A DNA stretch of 64,000 bases from Streptomyces broussonetiae (lineage in GTDB: Bacteria > Actinomycetota > Actinomycetes > Streptomycetales > Streptomycetaceae): NCBI RefSeq assembly GCF_009796285.1, contig NZ_CP047020.1, forward strand, positions 3,968,001 to 4,032,000. The letters run 5' to 3'. Positions 1 to 8,935 of the stretch are shown one piece after another. The position numbers were made by a program, and so were the translations under genes. The number at the start of each line of letters is the position of its first letter. The first letter of the stretch is position 1. A model generated the notes under the pieces. The model had not been told where the DNA came from. It ran no database searches and was given only the letters and a program-made list of their open reading frames with translations.

Positions 1-197
1 GGGCAGCCGTCAACCGTACGCGAAGGGGACCGTCAAAGCTACGGGACAGCAGTTCGCCGGGGGCGCGGGTCCCTGCCTGGACGCGGCTCCGCCGCGCGGG
101 CGCGACCAGCCACGACGCGACCGGCGGGCGGGCGGGCTCGGACAGGACACACCCGGCCGGGCCCGCGCCGCAGGCGTCGTGCGTTCGACCGCAGGCG

Positions 198-1028
198 CTA
201 CGCGTTCACCTGCACCAGCTTCTTGCCGTCGAAGGTCACGATCTCGAAGTGGTCGATCTCGTTCGGCTTGAAGGCCGTGGCGCCGCCGATGTAGAGCGGT
301 TTCTTGGCGTCGTCCGTCTTCGCGTCCGGAATGCCGTAGCCCCAGTCGGGCACGGACCAGGACGACATGGTCACGCGTTGCCCGTTCTTGGCGACGGCCA
401 CCAGGGAGCACTTGAGCGGGCCCTTGACGTTCTTCAGCTCCAGGACCGCCTGGGTGCCCCAGTCCTTCTGCTCCATGCCGACGGTCGCACTGGCATGGGA
501 CGTCGGGTCGGTGGCCGACTTCTTCTCGGCCATGGCGGAGAACGTGGTCTGCGCGGACGCGGTGACCTGACCACCGCCGCCCGACGAGCCGCTGTTCGCG
601 GCGATGGCGGCCAGCGGCCCGGCGATGATCAGCGCGGCGGCCGCGGCGATCATGTAGAAGGAGCGTCGCCGCTTCTGGGCGCGCTTCTCCGCCACCTCGT
701 CGACCAGCTTCTCCACGATCCGCGGGCTGGGCCTGGCGGACAGCGAGTCGCCGATCGCGGGCGTGCTGCCGGAGCCCGGCAGATCCGCGAGCGCGGCGAG
801 CATCGGCTCCATCCCGGCCAGCTCGTCCAGTTGCTGGGCGCACCACTCGCAGCCGGCGAGATGCGCCTCGAAAGCGGTTGCCTCGGCGTCGTCGAGGATC
901 CCGAGGGCATAGGCGCCGACGGTCTCGTGCTCGCTGGGCACCGAAGATCCTGAACCGGGATGCATGGGCCCAGACATACCCGGACCACCCATGCCGAATC
1001 CCTGCACTCCCCCGTAACCATTGCTCAT
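198..1028 (-). CDS. rsuA: Membrane anti-sigma factor with zinc-finger (HC2/ZAS) domain, RsuA-like
   Basis: A 276-residue protein likely to sequester the ECF sigma factor encoded immediately upstream. After a Gly/Met-rich N-terminus it has a ZAS-type zinc-binding pattern near residues 34-66: His in SEHETVG, then two Cys in GCEWCAQQL. A cationic stretch (KRAQKRRRS) precedes a single membrane helix around residues 124-145, and the C-terminal ~125 residues should lie outside the membrane as a RskA-like domain. The start ATG overlaps the sigma factor stop codon by one base (TGATG), so the pair is translationally coupled. A GTG one codon upstream is an alternative start. The symbol rsuA is by remembered synteny with S. 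coelicolor sigU/rsuA and was not confirmed by alignment. Confidence 0.85.
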   Translation of the reverse strand: MSNGYGGVQGFGMGGPGMSGPMHPGSGSSVPSEHETVGAYALGILDDAEATAFEAHLAGCEWCAQQLDELAGMEPMLAALADLPGSGSTPAIGDSLSARPSPRIVEKLVDEVAEKRAQKRRRSFYMIAAAAALIIAGPLAAIAANSGSSGGGGQVTASAQTTFSAMAEKKSATDPTSHASATVGMEQKDWGTQAVLELKNVKGPLKCSLVAVAKNGQRVTMSSWSVPDWGYGIPDAKTDDAKKPLYIGGATAFKPNEIDHFEIVTFDGKKLVQVNA

Positions 1029-1552
1029 CACGCCGTCACCCCCCGCTCCTCCAGTGCCAGCTTCATCGATCGCAGGGCATAGAACACCCGAGACCGCACC
1101 GTGCCGCTGGGAATGCCCAGCGTCTCGGCCGCCTCATTGACCGTACGCCCCTTGAAGTACGTCTCTACGAGCACCTCCCGGTGGGCCGGGGTCAGGTCGT
1201 CGAGCGCGTCCGACAGCGTCATCAGCCATAGCGCCTTGTCGATCTCGTCCTCCGCGGGGATGACCTCCAGCGGCGACGGATCGACCTCCTGCGGCCGGGC
1301 CTGCCGGCTGCGGTGGCCGTCGATGACGATGCGGCGCGCGACCGTCACCAGCCAGGGGCGTACCGATCCGGTCGCCCGATTGAGCTGACCGGCGTTCTTC
1401 CAGGCACGGATGAGCGTTTCCTGTACGACGTCCTCGGCGCGCTGGCGATCACCGGCGACCAGCCGCAGGACATACGCGAGCAGAGGTCCGGCGTGCTCTC
1501 GATACAGCGCACGCATCAGCTCCTCATCGGGTTCCGAGGGCTGTGAGGACAT
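1028..1552 (-). CDS. sigU: ECF-family RNA polymerase sigma factor (SigU-like)
   Basis: Predicted 174-residue ECF sigma factor that directs RNA polymerase to a small regulon and is held inactive by the coupled anti-sigma factor. Region 2 is clear: LYREHAGPLLAYVLRL, then GDRQRAEDVVQETLIRAWKN, and RPWLVTVARRIVIDGHRS (region 2.3/2.4). Region 4 contains LTPAHREVLVETYF and the helix-turn-helix TVNEAAETLGIPSGTVRSR. The frame is open about 86 codons further upstream, but that extension is low-complexity and lacks sigma homology. I chose the ATG giving MSSQPSEPDEEL, where region 1.2/2.1 begins. The assignment to SigU rather than another ECF member depends on remembered gene order (near nnaR-narK). Confidence 0.87.
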   Translation of the reverse strand: MSSQPSEPDEELMRALYREHAGPLLAYVLRLVAGDRQRAEDVVQETLIRAWKNAGQLNRATGSVRPWLVTVARRIVIDGHRSRQARPQEVDPSPLEVIPAEDEIDKALWLMTLSDALDDLTPAHREVLVETYFKGRTVNEAAETLGIPSGTVRSRVFYALRSMKLALEERGVTA

Positions 1553-1870
1553 GCGATGTCGGGCCCTCGATCCACGTTCATTGGCCACGGCCGCATCCTT
1601 GCGCACGCCCACCTCCGGTGTCCGGGGGTTCCCCCAGTCGGTCGCTCGCCCACCCGTACGGACACCAGCGCCGACGTGTTCAAACGGAAGCGACAGTTTT
1701 CTCGGGGGTGGCGTGACGAGCGGGACATGCGCACACATTCCCACCGCATGATCTTTGCATTTCCGACACATCGCCGGGTGGACGGGCGGAGCGGCAGACC
1801 TGCCCGGCAAGAGCCGCCGGAAAACCGGGTGTTACACAAATCACTCGCCGCGCGAGGGGTCCCGCGCCGC
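1553..1870. other. Intergenic region upstream of the sigma factor gene
   Basis: About 320 bases between the sigma factor start and the end of the CGNR gene, which reads in the same direction. It should hold the sigma/anti-sigma promoter. Reading frames stay open through it on the minus strand, but their translations are Arg/Pro-rich and look like high-GC shadows. I found no convincing small gene, RNA or terminator. Confidence 0.5.
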
Positions 1871-2464
1871 TCAGGCCCGCGCGAGGGCGGCCCGCCTCCG
1901 GTGCCGGGCCACCCGCTCCCGGTTCCCGCAGACCTCGCTGGAGCACCACCGCCGGCGCCGCCCCCGCGACGTGTCCAGGTACACGAGCGGGCAGTTGTCC
2001 CCTTCGCACTCCCGGACGGCCGCCCACGCAACGGGGTCGGTGAGCAGCTCCACGGCGTCCCGGGCGACCAGGGCGAGCAGGGCGGCACAGGAGGGCGGAT
2101 CGGCCAACTCCCTGACGAGGTGGCCGTCTTCACCGCATACGGCGCGCGGGGCCGGGGGCGAGGCGTGGGCGACGTCGTTGACCCGCAGCAGGGCACGCTC
2201 GGGGCAGGCCGCCTCCGGCGCACCGCCGACGCGCACCAACAGCCCGACGTACGCCCGCAGCTCACGGAACCCCAGGAGCCAGGAGGCGTCGGCGTGTCCG
2301 AGCGCCGTACCGTCCGGCACCAGACCGGCCCCGCGGATCCATGCGCACAACGCCCCGACGTCGTCCAGCCGTTCGGCCGGATGCGCGGTGGCGAGAAGAT
2401 CGAGACAGCTCCGTCCGGCGTCGAAACGCAGCTCGTACGGGGGCGTGGCCGTACCCAGTGCCAT
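1871..2464 (-). CDS. CGNR zinc-finger / ABATE-domain putative transcriptional regulator
   Basis: A 197-residue protein of the CGNR family (older name DUF1470). The N-terminal ~150 residues match the ABATE-type, stress-induced ligand-binding region, starting with the typical YELRFDAGRSCLDLLAT and ending in CEGDNCPLVYLDTSR. The C-terminus has the zinc-ribbon signature RRRRWCSSEVCGNRERVARHR, with paired Cys residues and the family-naming CGNR box followed by an Arg/Lys-rich tail that probably contacts nucleic acid. It stands alone, with the sigma operon downstream on the same strand. Its targets are unknown. Family membership is clear, function is not. Confidence 0.88.
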   Translation of the reverse strand: MALGTATPPYELRFDAGRSCLDLLATAHPAERLDDVGALCAWIRGAGLVPDGTALGHADASWLLGFRELRAYVGLLVRVGGAPEAACPERALLRVNDVAHASPPAPRAVCGEDGHLVRELADPPSCAALLALVARDAVELLTDPVAWAAVRECEGDNCPLVYLDTSRGRRRRWCSSEVCGNRERVARHRRRAALARA

Positions 2465-2697
2465 GTGCCTGTCACCGCCTAGGCAGGAACCGTGGTGGCT
2501 CTCCGTTGGGGCTCTCGTGGGGGCTCCTCTTCACAGTGCCCGCCCGAGGGCCCGGCCGGAACCCCTCGTACCGGCTGGGCCTCGGCGGTCGGCTTCTTCT
2601 GCGGCTTCGCCCGCTTTCGTCACCGAGGCAGGGAAGCAGGCCGACGAGTCGGTCCGCGCCGCAGCCGGCTTCTCCCGGTGAGGGACCGGGCTCCGCC

Positions 2698-3849
2698 TCA
2701 CGCGTCCGCGTACTTGGAGTCCGCCGCCGGGTCCAGCGCCAGCCGATAGCCCCGCTTCACCACCGTCTGGATCAGCTTGGGTGCGCCGAGGGCCGTGCGC
2801 AGGCGCGCCATCGCCGTCTCCACCGCGTGTTCGTCCCGGCCCGCGCCCGGCAGGGCGCGCAGCAGGTCCGCTCGGGGTACCACCCAGCCCGGGCGGCGGG
2901 ACAGGACCCGGAGCAGGGACATGCCGGCCGGGGGGACCGGCTTGAGGTCGCCGTCCACCAGGACCGCATGGCCCCGGATCTCCACCCGGTGACCGGCGAT
3001 CGGCAGTGCGCGGGCCCGGGCCGGGAGTTCCTGGCAGAGCAGCTGCACCAGCGGGCCGAGGCGGAAGCGTTCCGGCTGGACCGTGTCCACCCCCTGCGCC
3101 TGCAGCGGGAGCGCCGTCACCGGGCCCACACAGGCCGGCAGGACGTCGTGGGAGAGGGCCGACAGCAGCTCCGGCAGCAGGCCCCTGGCCTCCGCCCGGG
3201 AGAGCAGGGACGCTGCCGCGGGGGCGCTCGTGAAGGTCAGGGCGTCCACCGAGCGGGCCACCGTCGCCTCCAGCAGACGGTCCAGCGGGGTCGTGTCCTG
3301 CGGGGGCATCCAGCGGTACACCGGCACCGGGAGCACCTCCGCTCCCCCGGCCCGGAGCGATTCGACGAAGCCGGGCAGCGGTTCGCCGTGGAGCTGCACC
3401 GCGATACGGCGGCCTTCCACGCCCGCCTCCAGCAGCCGGTCCAGGACCTCCGCCATGGATTCCGAGGAAGGGGACCACTCCTCCGTCAGGCCGGCCGCGC
3501 GGATCGATCCCTTGACCTTGGGGCCGCGGGCGAGCAGCTCCGCCTCCCGGAGGCGGGCGAGCAGTGGATCGCCCAAACCCCAGCCCTCGGCCGCCTCCAC
3601 CCAGCCCCGGAAGCCGATGGCGGTGGTGGCCACGACGATGTCCGGGACCTGGTCGATGATCTCCTTCGTCGCGGCGAGGAGTTCCCCGTCGTCGGCGAGC
3701 GGCACGATCCGCAGCGCGGGCGCGTGCTGGACGGCGGCGCCGCGCCGCTGGAGCAGAGCGCCCAGCTCCTCGGCCCGGCGCGCGGCGGTGACGCCCACGG
3801 TGAAGCCCGCGAGCGGACCGTGCCCAGGGTGCTGTTCCTCGTCGTACAT
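2698..3849 (-). CDS. nnaR: NnaR: uroporphyrinogen-III synthase-like regulator with winged-helix DNA-binding domain
   Basis: A 383-residue fusion. Residues ~12-265 form a HemD (uroporphyrinogen-III synthase) fold, seen in GFTVGVTAARRAEELGALL, VATTAIGFRGWVEAAE and DALTFTSAPAAASLL. Residues ~285-375 form an OmpR/PhoB-type winged helix (MSLLRVLSRRPGWVVPRADLL, HAVETAMARLRTALG, VKRGYRLAL). In Streptomyces this HEM4-regulator fusion, encoded next to narK, is NnaR, a regulator of nitrate and nitrite assimilation acting with GlnR. Here it lies 124 bases downstream of narK on the same strand. An upstream GAGGAG ribosome site supports the start. Whether the HemD domain keeps any enzymatic role cannot be judged by eye. 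Confidence 0.9.
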   Translation of the reverse strand: MYDEEQHPGHGPLAGFTVGVTAARRAEELGALLQRRGAAVQHAPALRIVPLADDGELLAATKEIIDQVPDIVVATTAIGFRGWVEAAEGWGLGDPLLARLREAELLARGPKVKGSIRAAGLTEEWSPSSESMAEVLDRLLEAGVEGRRIAVQLHGEPLPGFVESLRAGGAEVLPVPVYRWMPPQDTTPLDRLLEATVARSVDALTFTSAPAAASLLSRAEARGLLPELLSALSHDVLPACVGPVTALPLQAQGVDTVQPERFRLGPLVQLLCQELPARARALPIAGHRVEIRGHAVLVDGDLKPVPPAGMSLLRVLSRRPGWVVPRADLLRALPGAGRDEHAVETAMARLRTALGAPKLIQTVVKRGYRLALDPAADSKYADA

Positions 3850-3932
3850 GGCTCTCCTCGCTGACCGGCACGCCCCTGACCGGTACGCCGTTCGAGCCTG
3901 TCAACGGCGCGTGACAGGCTCGGTTCGGGGTG

Positions 3933-3948
3933 ATGTCACCGCTGTTAC
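3933..3948 (-). promoter_or_regulatory. Weak GlnR/NnaR-type half-box upstream of nnaR
   Basis: Minus-strand GTAAC-N6-GACAT in the narK-nnaR gap, about 85 bases before the nnaR start. The first half fits the GlnR half-site gTnAC exactly; the second deviates from GaAAC. It is a candidate only. Confidence 0.3.
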
Positions 3949-3973
3949 GTCCTACCTCAACACCGGCCTCACG

Positions 3974-5344
3974 TCACACTTCGGCGTAGCTGAGCTGCGA
4001 CTTCGCGCCGGTCGTGGCCTCCGTTTCGGCCTGCCCCGCCGGGCGGCGAAGGTATACGGCCCACGTCAGCGCGAAGCACACGCCGTAGAAAGCGAGGAAG
4101 GCGACGAAGGCGCCCGTCCCGGAGCCGTAGGAGAGGAACGACTGGCGGAAGGCCATGTTGATGCCGACTCCGCCGAGCGCTCCCACCGCGCCGATCAGGC
4201 CCATCGAAGCGCCGGACAGCCGGCGGCCGTACGCCACCGCCTGCTCCCCGGTCAGGCCCTTGGCCAGCGCCTTCGCCTGGAAGATGCCCGGGATCATCTT
4301 GAACGTCGAGCCGTTGCCGAGCCCGCTCAGGACGAACAGGACCACGAAGACCGACACGAACAGCGGCAGCGACTTCTGCATGCTCGCGATCACCAGCACG
4401 GCCGTGGCCGCCGCCATGCCCACGTAGTTCCACAGAGTGATGCGGGCGCCCCCGTAGCGGTCCGCCAGCCGGCCGCCCACCGGGCGGATCAGGGAGCCGA
4501 GCAGGGGGCCGATGAAGGTGAGGTAGGCCGCCTGGAGCGGGGTGCGGCCGAACTGGTTCGTCAGGACCTGGCCGAAGGCGAAGCTGTAGCCGATGAAGGA
4601 GCCGAAGGTACCGACGTAGAGGAACGACATGATCCAGGTGTGGGCGTCCTTGGCCGCGTCCTTCGCCGCGCCGGTGTCGTTCTTCACCGTCGCCAGGTTG
4701 TCCATGAAGATCGCCGCCGCCACGGCCGCCACGACGATCAGCGGGATGTAGATGCCCAGCAGCACGCGCGGGCCGCCGTTCGCGCCGATGATCGCGAGTG
4801 CGACGAGCTGGATGACCGGCACGCCCACGTTCCCGCCGCCGGCGTTCAGCCCCAGCGCCCAGCCCTTCCTCTTCAGCGGGAAGAAGGCGTTGATGTTGGT
4901 CATGGAGGAGGCGAAGTTGCCGCCGCCGATGCCGGCCAGCAGGCCGACCAGCAGGAACGTGGTGAAGGACGTGCCCGGCCGCATCACCGCGAACGCCGCC
5001 ACCGTCGGCACCAGCAGCAGGCTCGCCGAGATGATCGTCCAGTTGCGGCCGCCGAAGACCGCCACGGCGAAGGTGTACGGGACGCGGACGACCGCGCCGA
5101 CCAGCGTGACCATCGAGGTCAGCAGGAACTTGTCCGCGGGCGTGAGGCCGTACTGCGGACCCATGAACAGGACGAGGACGGACCAGAGGGTCCAGACCGA
5201 GAAGCCGACGTGTTCCGAGAGCACCGAGAACCACAGGTTCCGGCGGGCGATCCGCTCCCCGCTCGCTCGCCAGAACCCCTCGTCCTCCGGGTCCCACCGC
5301 TCGATCCAGCGGCCACTGCGACGGGGTAGGGCTGGGGCTGTCAT
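3974..5344 (-). CDS. narK: NarK-type nitrate/nitrite MFS transporter
   Basis: A 456-residue, ~12-helix major facilitator. The nitrate/nitrite porter signatures are clear: GIGGGNFASSMTNINAFFP followed by KRKGWALGLNAGGGNVGVP, with a second Gly-rich nitrate signature near residues 340-350 (LSGLGNGSTFKMIP). It imports nitrate or exports nitrite across the cytoplasmic membrane. It sits directly upstream of nnaR, which fits coordinated nitrate-assimilation control. A strong GGAGGAG ribosome site lies just before the ATG. A GlnR/NnaR-like box is about 110 bases upstream (5452-5467). Transport direction cannot be told from sequence. Confidence 0.93.
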   Translation of the reverse strand: MTAPALPRRSGRWIERWDPEDEGFWRASGERIARRNLWFSVLSEHVGFSVWTLWSVLVLFMGPQYGLTPADKFLLTSMVTLVGAVVRVPYTFAVAVFGGRNWTIISASLLLVPTVAAFAVMRPGTSFTTFLLVGLLAGIGGGNFASSMTNINAFFPLKRKGWALGLNAGGGNVGVPVIQLVALAIIGANGGPRVLLGIYIPLIVVAAVAAAIFMDNLATVKNDTGAAKDAAKDAHTWIMSFLYVGTFGSFIGYSFAFGQVLTNQFGRTPLQAAYLTFIGPLLGSLIRPVGGRLADRYGGARITLWNYVGMAAATAVLVIASMQKSLPLFVSVFVVLFVLSGLGNGSTFKMIPGIFQAKALAKGLTGEQAVAYGRRLSGASMGLIGAVGALGGVGINMAFRQSFLSYGSGTGAFVAFLAFYGVCFALTWAVYLRRPAGQAETEATTGAKSQLSYAEV

Positions 5345-5451
5345 CGCTCCTCCACGGTGCTCCGGCTGCTCGTTCTGTCATACGGCGGTCCGCTGTACGA
5401 CTGGCTGAACCCGAAGGTAGGGAGCACGCGTTTCCGCGCTGTGGCCGTGGG

Positions 5452-5467
5452 TGACCGGAAGGGAACG
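5452..5467 (+). promoter_or_regulatory. Candidate GlnR/NnaR box upstream of narK
   Basis: GTGAC-N6-GGAAC, matching the actinobacterial GlnR half-site pair gTnAC-N6-GaAAc with one deviation. A further CTCAC follows with another six-base spacing. It lies 108 bases upstream of the narK start, in the gap shared with the two-component genes. Confidence 0.5.
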
Positions 5468-5517
5468 TTGCTCTCACGCGGCCGGTGACCGGTCCGTGAG
5501 GGCGCGCAGCCGGTGTC

Positions 5518-6207
5518 TCAGGACGCGATCCGGTAGCGGTGCTCGGGGCGGCCGGTCGCCCCGTAGCGCAGGATCAGGCGGACCATTCCCTCCTTGACGA
5601 GGTACGAGAGGTAGCGCTGGGCCGTGGCCCGGGAGACGCCGGTCAGCTCGGCGGCCTCGGCGGCCGACAGGTCGCGGTGAGCGGTGCGCAGCGTCTGCTG
5701 GACGAGGGCGAGCGTCGGCGCCGAGTGGCCCTTGGCCGGGACCCGGGGCACGGCGGGCGGCCGGACCGCGCTGAACAGGGCGTCCACATCGGCCTGTTCG
5801 GTCTCCGTGGTCTCCCCGAGGGTGTCGACGCGGTGCTGGAGTTCGCGGTACGAGGTGAGCCGCTCGGCCAGGTCGGCGGCGCCGAACGGCTTGACCAGGT
5901 AGCCCACGGCGCCGAGTTTCATGGCGGTGCGGACGGAGGCGATGTCACGGTCCGCGGTGATCACGAAGGCGTCGGGGCGGGCGCCCCCCGCGTCCCCGGT
6001 GAGGCGGCGCAGCACGTCCAGTCCGCTGCCGTCGGGCAGGAAGATGTCGAGGAGGAGCAGGTCGGGGCGCAGGTCGTGCGCCGCCTCCAGCGCCTCGGCC
6101 ACGGTCGCCGCCTCGCCCACCACCTCGTAGCCCCGCACCCGGGACACGTAGTCGCAGTGGATGTGGCTGACCCGGAAGTCGTCGTCCACGACCAGCGTGC
6201 GGATCAT
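5518..6207 (-). CDS. CitB/DcuR-family response regulator
   Basis: A 229-residue regulator with an N-terminal receiver domain: acidic pocket LVVDDDFRV, phospho-acceptor Asp in LLLLDIFLPDGSGLD, Thr in FVITADRD and Lys in GYLVKPFGA. The C-terminal helix-turn-helix is of the CitB/DcuR type (LSAAEAAELTGVSRATAQRYLSYL). Such regulators usually act on di/tricarboxylate uptake or catabolism genes. It overlaps the kinase gene by four bases (ATGA), so the pair is coupled. Its likeliest target is the ABC importer transcribed divergently from the kinase, but this is inferred from position only. Confidence 0.92.
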   Translation of the reverse strand: MIRTLVVDDDFRVSHIHCDYVSRVRGYEVVGEAATVAEALEAAHDLRPDLLLLDIFLPDGSGLDVLRRLTGDAGGARPDAFVITADRDIASVRTAMKLGAVGYLVKPFGAADLAERLTSYRELQHRVDTLGETTETEQADVDALFSAVRPPAVPRVPAKGHSAPTLALVQQTLRTAHRDLSAAEAAELTGVSRATAQRYLSYLVKEGMVRLILRYGATGRPEHRYRIAS

Positions 6208-7859
6208 CGGCGGTCACCTCCCACGGGCAGCGCCTCGGCGAATCTGTTCTTCGGCCGCACGGCGGGGGCCGGCAGTCGTACGGTGAAGACCGCGCCCGGG
6301 CCCTCGCTGACGGTGATCGTGCCGCCGTGCCGCGACACCAGGCGGTGGACCAGGGCGAGGCCCAGGCCGCGGCGGGCGGTGCCCCGGTCGGGGCGGGTCG
6401 ACCAGCCATCCTCGAAGATCGACTCGCGGGCGCCGGGCGGGATGCCGGGGCCGGTGTCCGCCACCCGTACCGTCGTGCCCCGCTCGTCCTCGGTGAGGGC
6501 GAGGCGGACCGTGCGCCCGTCCGCCGGGGGCGGTCCGTCGCCCGCCGCGTCGATCGCGTTGTCCAGCAGGTTGCCGACGATCGTCAGCAGCAGGCGCAGC
6601 TGCGGCGGGTCCGCGCCGAGCGCCGAGTCGTCGGCCAGCTCGACCCACACACCGCGTTCGGCGGCCACCGTGGTCTTGGCCACGACCAGGCCGACCATCA
6701 GTGGGTTGCCGATCCGCCCCCGCACGAACTCGGTGAGCGCCTGCCCGGCGCCGGCCGACTCCACGGCCAGGTCGTACGCGTCGTCGTACGCCCCGATGTC
6801 CAGAAGCCCGGCGAGCGTGTGCATCCGGTTGGTGAACTCGTGCTGCTGGGCGCGCAGGGCGTCCGTCAGACCGCGTACGGAGTCCAGCTCCCGCAGCAGC
6901 CCGACCAGTTCGGTGCGGTCGCGGACGGTCACCACCGCGCCCAGCGCGCGGCCGTGCAGGGTCACCGGCATCCGGTTGACGACCAGACAGTGCTCGTCCG
7001 TCAGGACGCTGATGTCGGTGCCGGTCAGGGTGCCGTCCAGGGCGCGGCGCAGCCGTCCGTCGGGCAGCACCTCGTCCAGGGTGCTGCCGAGGGCGGTGCC
7101 GAGGCCGATCAGCCGCCGGGCCTCGTCGTTGACCACGCTGATCCGGCCGTCCGGGGCGAAGGCGAGCACGCCCTCGCGGATGCCGTGCAGCATCGCCTCG
7201 CGGTCCTGCAGCAGCCCGGCGATCTCCTCCAGCTCCAGCCCGAACGTGGTCCGCTTCAGCCGCCTGGCCAGCAGAAACGCGGCCGCGGCCCCGAGCGCGG
7301 TGGCGATCGCGGCGTACACGGCGAAGGTGAGCAGCTCGTGCCACAGCTCGCCCAGTACGTCGCGCTCCGGGATGCCCACCGACACCTCGCCGACCAGCTC
7401 GCCCGTCGGCCCGTACAGCGGGACCCTGCCGTTGGCGGACCGCCCGGTCGCGCCCTGGTCGGTGCCGACGTGCGGCTGCCCGTCCCGCGCCACGATCGGC
7501 TCGGCCACCGGCGAGCCGACCAGTTGCGGCATGGGGTGCGAGTGGCGGACCCCGTGCAGGTCGATGACCACGACGTACGACGCCCCCGACGACTGCCGGA
7601 TGCGTTCGGCGACGGCCTGGACGACGGCGCCGCCGCCGTCCTGCATGGCCCGCCGGATCTGCGGATCGGCGGCCGTCGTCTTGGCGATGGCCACGGCCCG
7701 CTCCTCGTAGGTGCGGTCGAGGGCGGAGCGCTGCGCGAAGGCGAACAGGGCGAAGCCGATGACGCCCGTGAGCGCCAGGATGGCGAGCTGGCTGACGAGG
7801 ATCCGCGCGGACAGTCTCCCCCTCCCGCCGCGCCCGATCCGTATGCGGATGGGTGTCAC
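6204..7859 (-). CDS. CitA/DcuS-family sensor histidine kinase
   Basis: A 551-residue membrane sensor. Two membrane helices (about residues 20-42 and 175-200) flank an extracytoplasmic PAS-like domain of the DcuS/CitA kind, with SSGASYVVVIDLHGVRHSHP and GRVPLYGPTGELVGEVSVG as typical elements. A cytoplasmic PAS domain follows (HGIREGVLAFAPDGRISVVN). The phosphorylated His is in RAQQHEFTNRMHTLAGLL. The ATPase has the N box NLLDNAIDAA and G boxes DTGPGIP and RGLGLALVHRL. The family senses small carboxylates. The next gene upstream, facing away, is the ABC importer, with a shared 236-base promoter region. Confidence 0.93.
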   Translation of the reverse strand: MTPIRIRIGRGGRGRLSARILVSQLAILALTGVIGFALFAFAQRSALDRTYEERAVAIAKTTAADPQIRRAMQDGGGAVVQAVAERIRQSSGASYVVVIDLHGVRHSHPMPQLVGSPVAEPIVARDGQPHVGTDQGATGRSANGRVPLYGPTGELVGEVSVGIPERDVLGELWHELLTFAVYAAIATALGAAAAFLLARRLKRTTFGLELEEIAGLLQDREAMLHGIREGVLAFAPDGRISVVNDEARRLIGLGTALGSTLDEVLPDGRLRRALDGTLTGTDISVLTDEHCLVVNRMPVTLHGRALGAVVTVRDRTELVGLLRELDSVRGLTDALRAQQHEFTNRMHTLAGLLDIGAYDDAYDLAVESAGAGQALTEFVRGRIGNPLMVGLVVAKTTVAAERGVWVELADDSALGADPPQLRLLLTIVGNLLDNAIDAAGDGPPPADGRTVRLALTEDERGTTVRVADTGPGIPPGARESIFEDGWSTRPDRGTARRGLGLALVHRLVSRHGGTITVSEGPGAVFTVRLPAPAVRPKNRFAEALPVGGDRR

Positions 7860-8095
7860 AGGTGCCTCATCGCCCCTGTTCCGTTTGGTGCCGGGCCGGC
7901 CCTGCGCCGGACCCGTGGTGGCGTGATTGTGCCTGATGGCCGGAATTCTGCCCAGCCCCGTTTCACTGAGCAGAACGAGCAGAACTCCTGGTTACGCGGC
8001 TATCGCGGGATACCTGTGAAACAGCGACGTAACACGGGGTGGCCTCTAGCGTCTGCCTTCACCTCGACCCCCGAGGGGAAAGGAGACCGCTCCCC
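7860..8095. promoter_or_regulatory. Divergent promoter region between sensor kinase and ABC importer
   Basis: A 236-base gap carrying the promoters of both the two-component operon (minus) and the importer operon (plus). A GGGGAAAGGAG ribosome site (about 8075-8085) precedes the ATPase start. The motif GAGCAGAAC occurs around 7966-7985 as a near-direct repeat (GAGCAGAACGAGCAGAACTC), a possible regulator site. This is unproven. Confidence 0.45.
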
Positions 8096-8935
8096 ATGGC
8101 TTCCAGCAGTGCCGGTGCGGCGGTGCGCGAGGACGCGCACATCGAGATATCCGGGCTCACCAAGCGATTCCTGACGCCTGCCGGTGAGGTGTTCACGGCG
8201 CTGGAGGGCGTGTCGTTCACCGTGGAGCCCGGCCAGTTCTGCGCGGTGGTCGGCCCCACCGGCTGCGGCAAGTCGACCACCCTGGGCATGGTGTCCGGCC
8301 TCGACCGGCCCAGCGAGGGCTCGGTCAAGGTCGGCGGCCGCGAGGTGGACGGCATCACCGACGGCGTCAGCTTCATGTTCCAGGCGGACGCGCTGCTGCC
8401 CTGGAAGAGCGTCCTCGGCAACGTGCTGATGGGGCCGGTCTTCCGGGGGGTGCCCAAGCAGCAGGCGCAGACCGCCGCCCGGGACTGGCTGCGCCGGGTC
8501 GGACTGTCCGGGTTCGAGGACCGTTACCCCCACCAGCTCTCCGGCGGTATGCGCAAGCGCGTGGCCATGGCCGCGGCGCTGATCAACGAACCCAAGATCC
8601 TGATCATGGACGAGCCGTTCGGCGCGCTGGACGTGCAGACCAAGGCGATCATGTCGACCGAGCTGCTGGGCCTCTGGGAGCAGATCCGGCCGTCCGTCAT
8701 CTTCATCACCCACGACCTCGACGAGGCCGTGGCGCTCGCCGACCGGGTCGTCGTGATGACCTCCAGCCCCGGTTCGGTCAAGGCGGTCTTCGACATCGAC
8801 CTGCCGCGCCCGCGCGGCTCCGTCCAGGAGATCCGCTTCCAGCCCCGCTTCATCGAACTCCAGCAACAGATCTGGGAAACGCTGCGCGAAGAGGTCGAGC
8901 GCGCCTACGCACGCACCGCAGGAGGCAAGGCATGA
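8096..8935 (+). CDS. ABC transporter ATP-binding protein, nitrate/sulfonate/taurine type
   Basis: A 279-residue ATPase of the SsuB/TauB/NrtD family that powers import through the next gene's permease. Walker A is GPTGCGKST, the Q-loop lies in SFMFQADALLPWKSV, the ABC signature is QLSGGMRKR, Walker B is ILIMDEPFGALD and the switch His is in FITHDLDEA. The ATG at 8096 is preceded by a strong AAAGGAG at suitable spacing, which makes it preferable to an upstream in-frame start. Its stop codon overlaps the permease start (ATGA). Substrate is not determinable here. Carboxylate control by the neighbouring CitA/DcuS-like system would be unusual for sulfonate uptake. Confidence 0.93.
   Translation: MASSSAGAAVREDAHIEISGLTKRFLTPAGEVFTALEGVSFTVEPGQFCAVVGPTGCGKSTTLGMVSGLDRPSEGSVKVGGREVDGITDGVSFMFQADALLPWKSVLGNVLMGPVFRGVPKQQAQTAARDWLRRVGLSGFEDRYPHQLSGGMRKRVAMAAALINEPKILIMDEPFGALDVQTKAIMSTELLGLWEQIRPSVIFITHDLDEAVALADRVVVMTSSPGSVKAVFDIDLPRPRGSVQEIRFQPRFIELQQQIWETLREEVERAYARTAGGKA

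Noticed and set aside
10..846. Long open frame antisense to the anti-sigma factor gene
   Set aside because: Arg/Ala-rich translation with no domain; a high-GC shadow of the real gene.
1680..1830. Cys-rich leader peptide upstream of the sigma factor
   Set aside because: Short minus-strand frames with CRKCKDH or CGGNVCAC look suggestive, but none has a convincing ribosome site or a clear end before the sigma gene.
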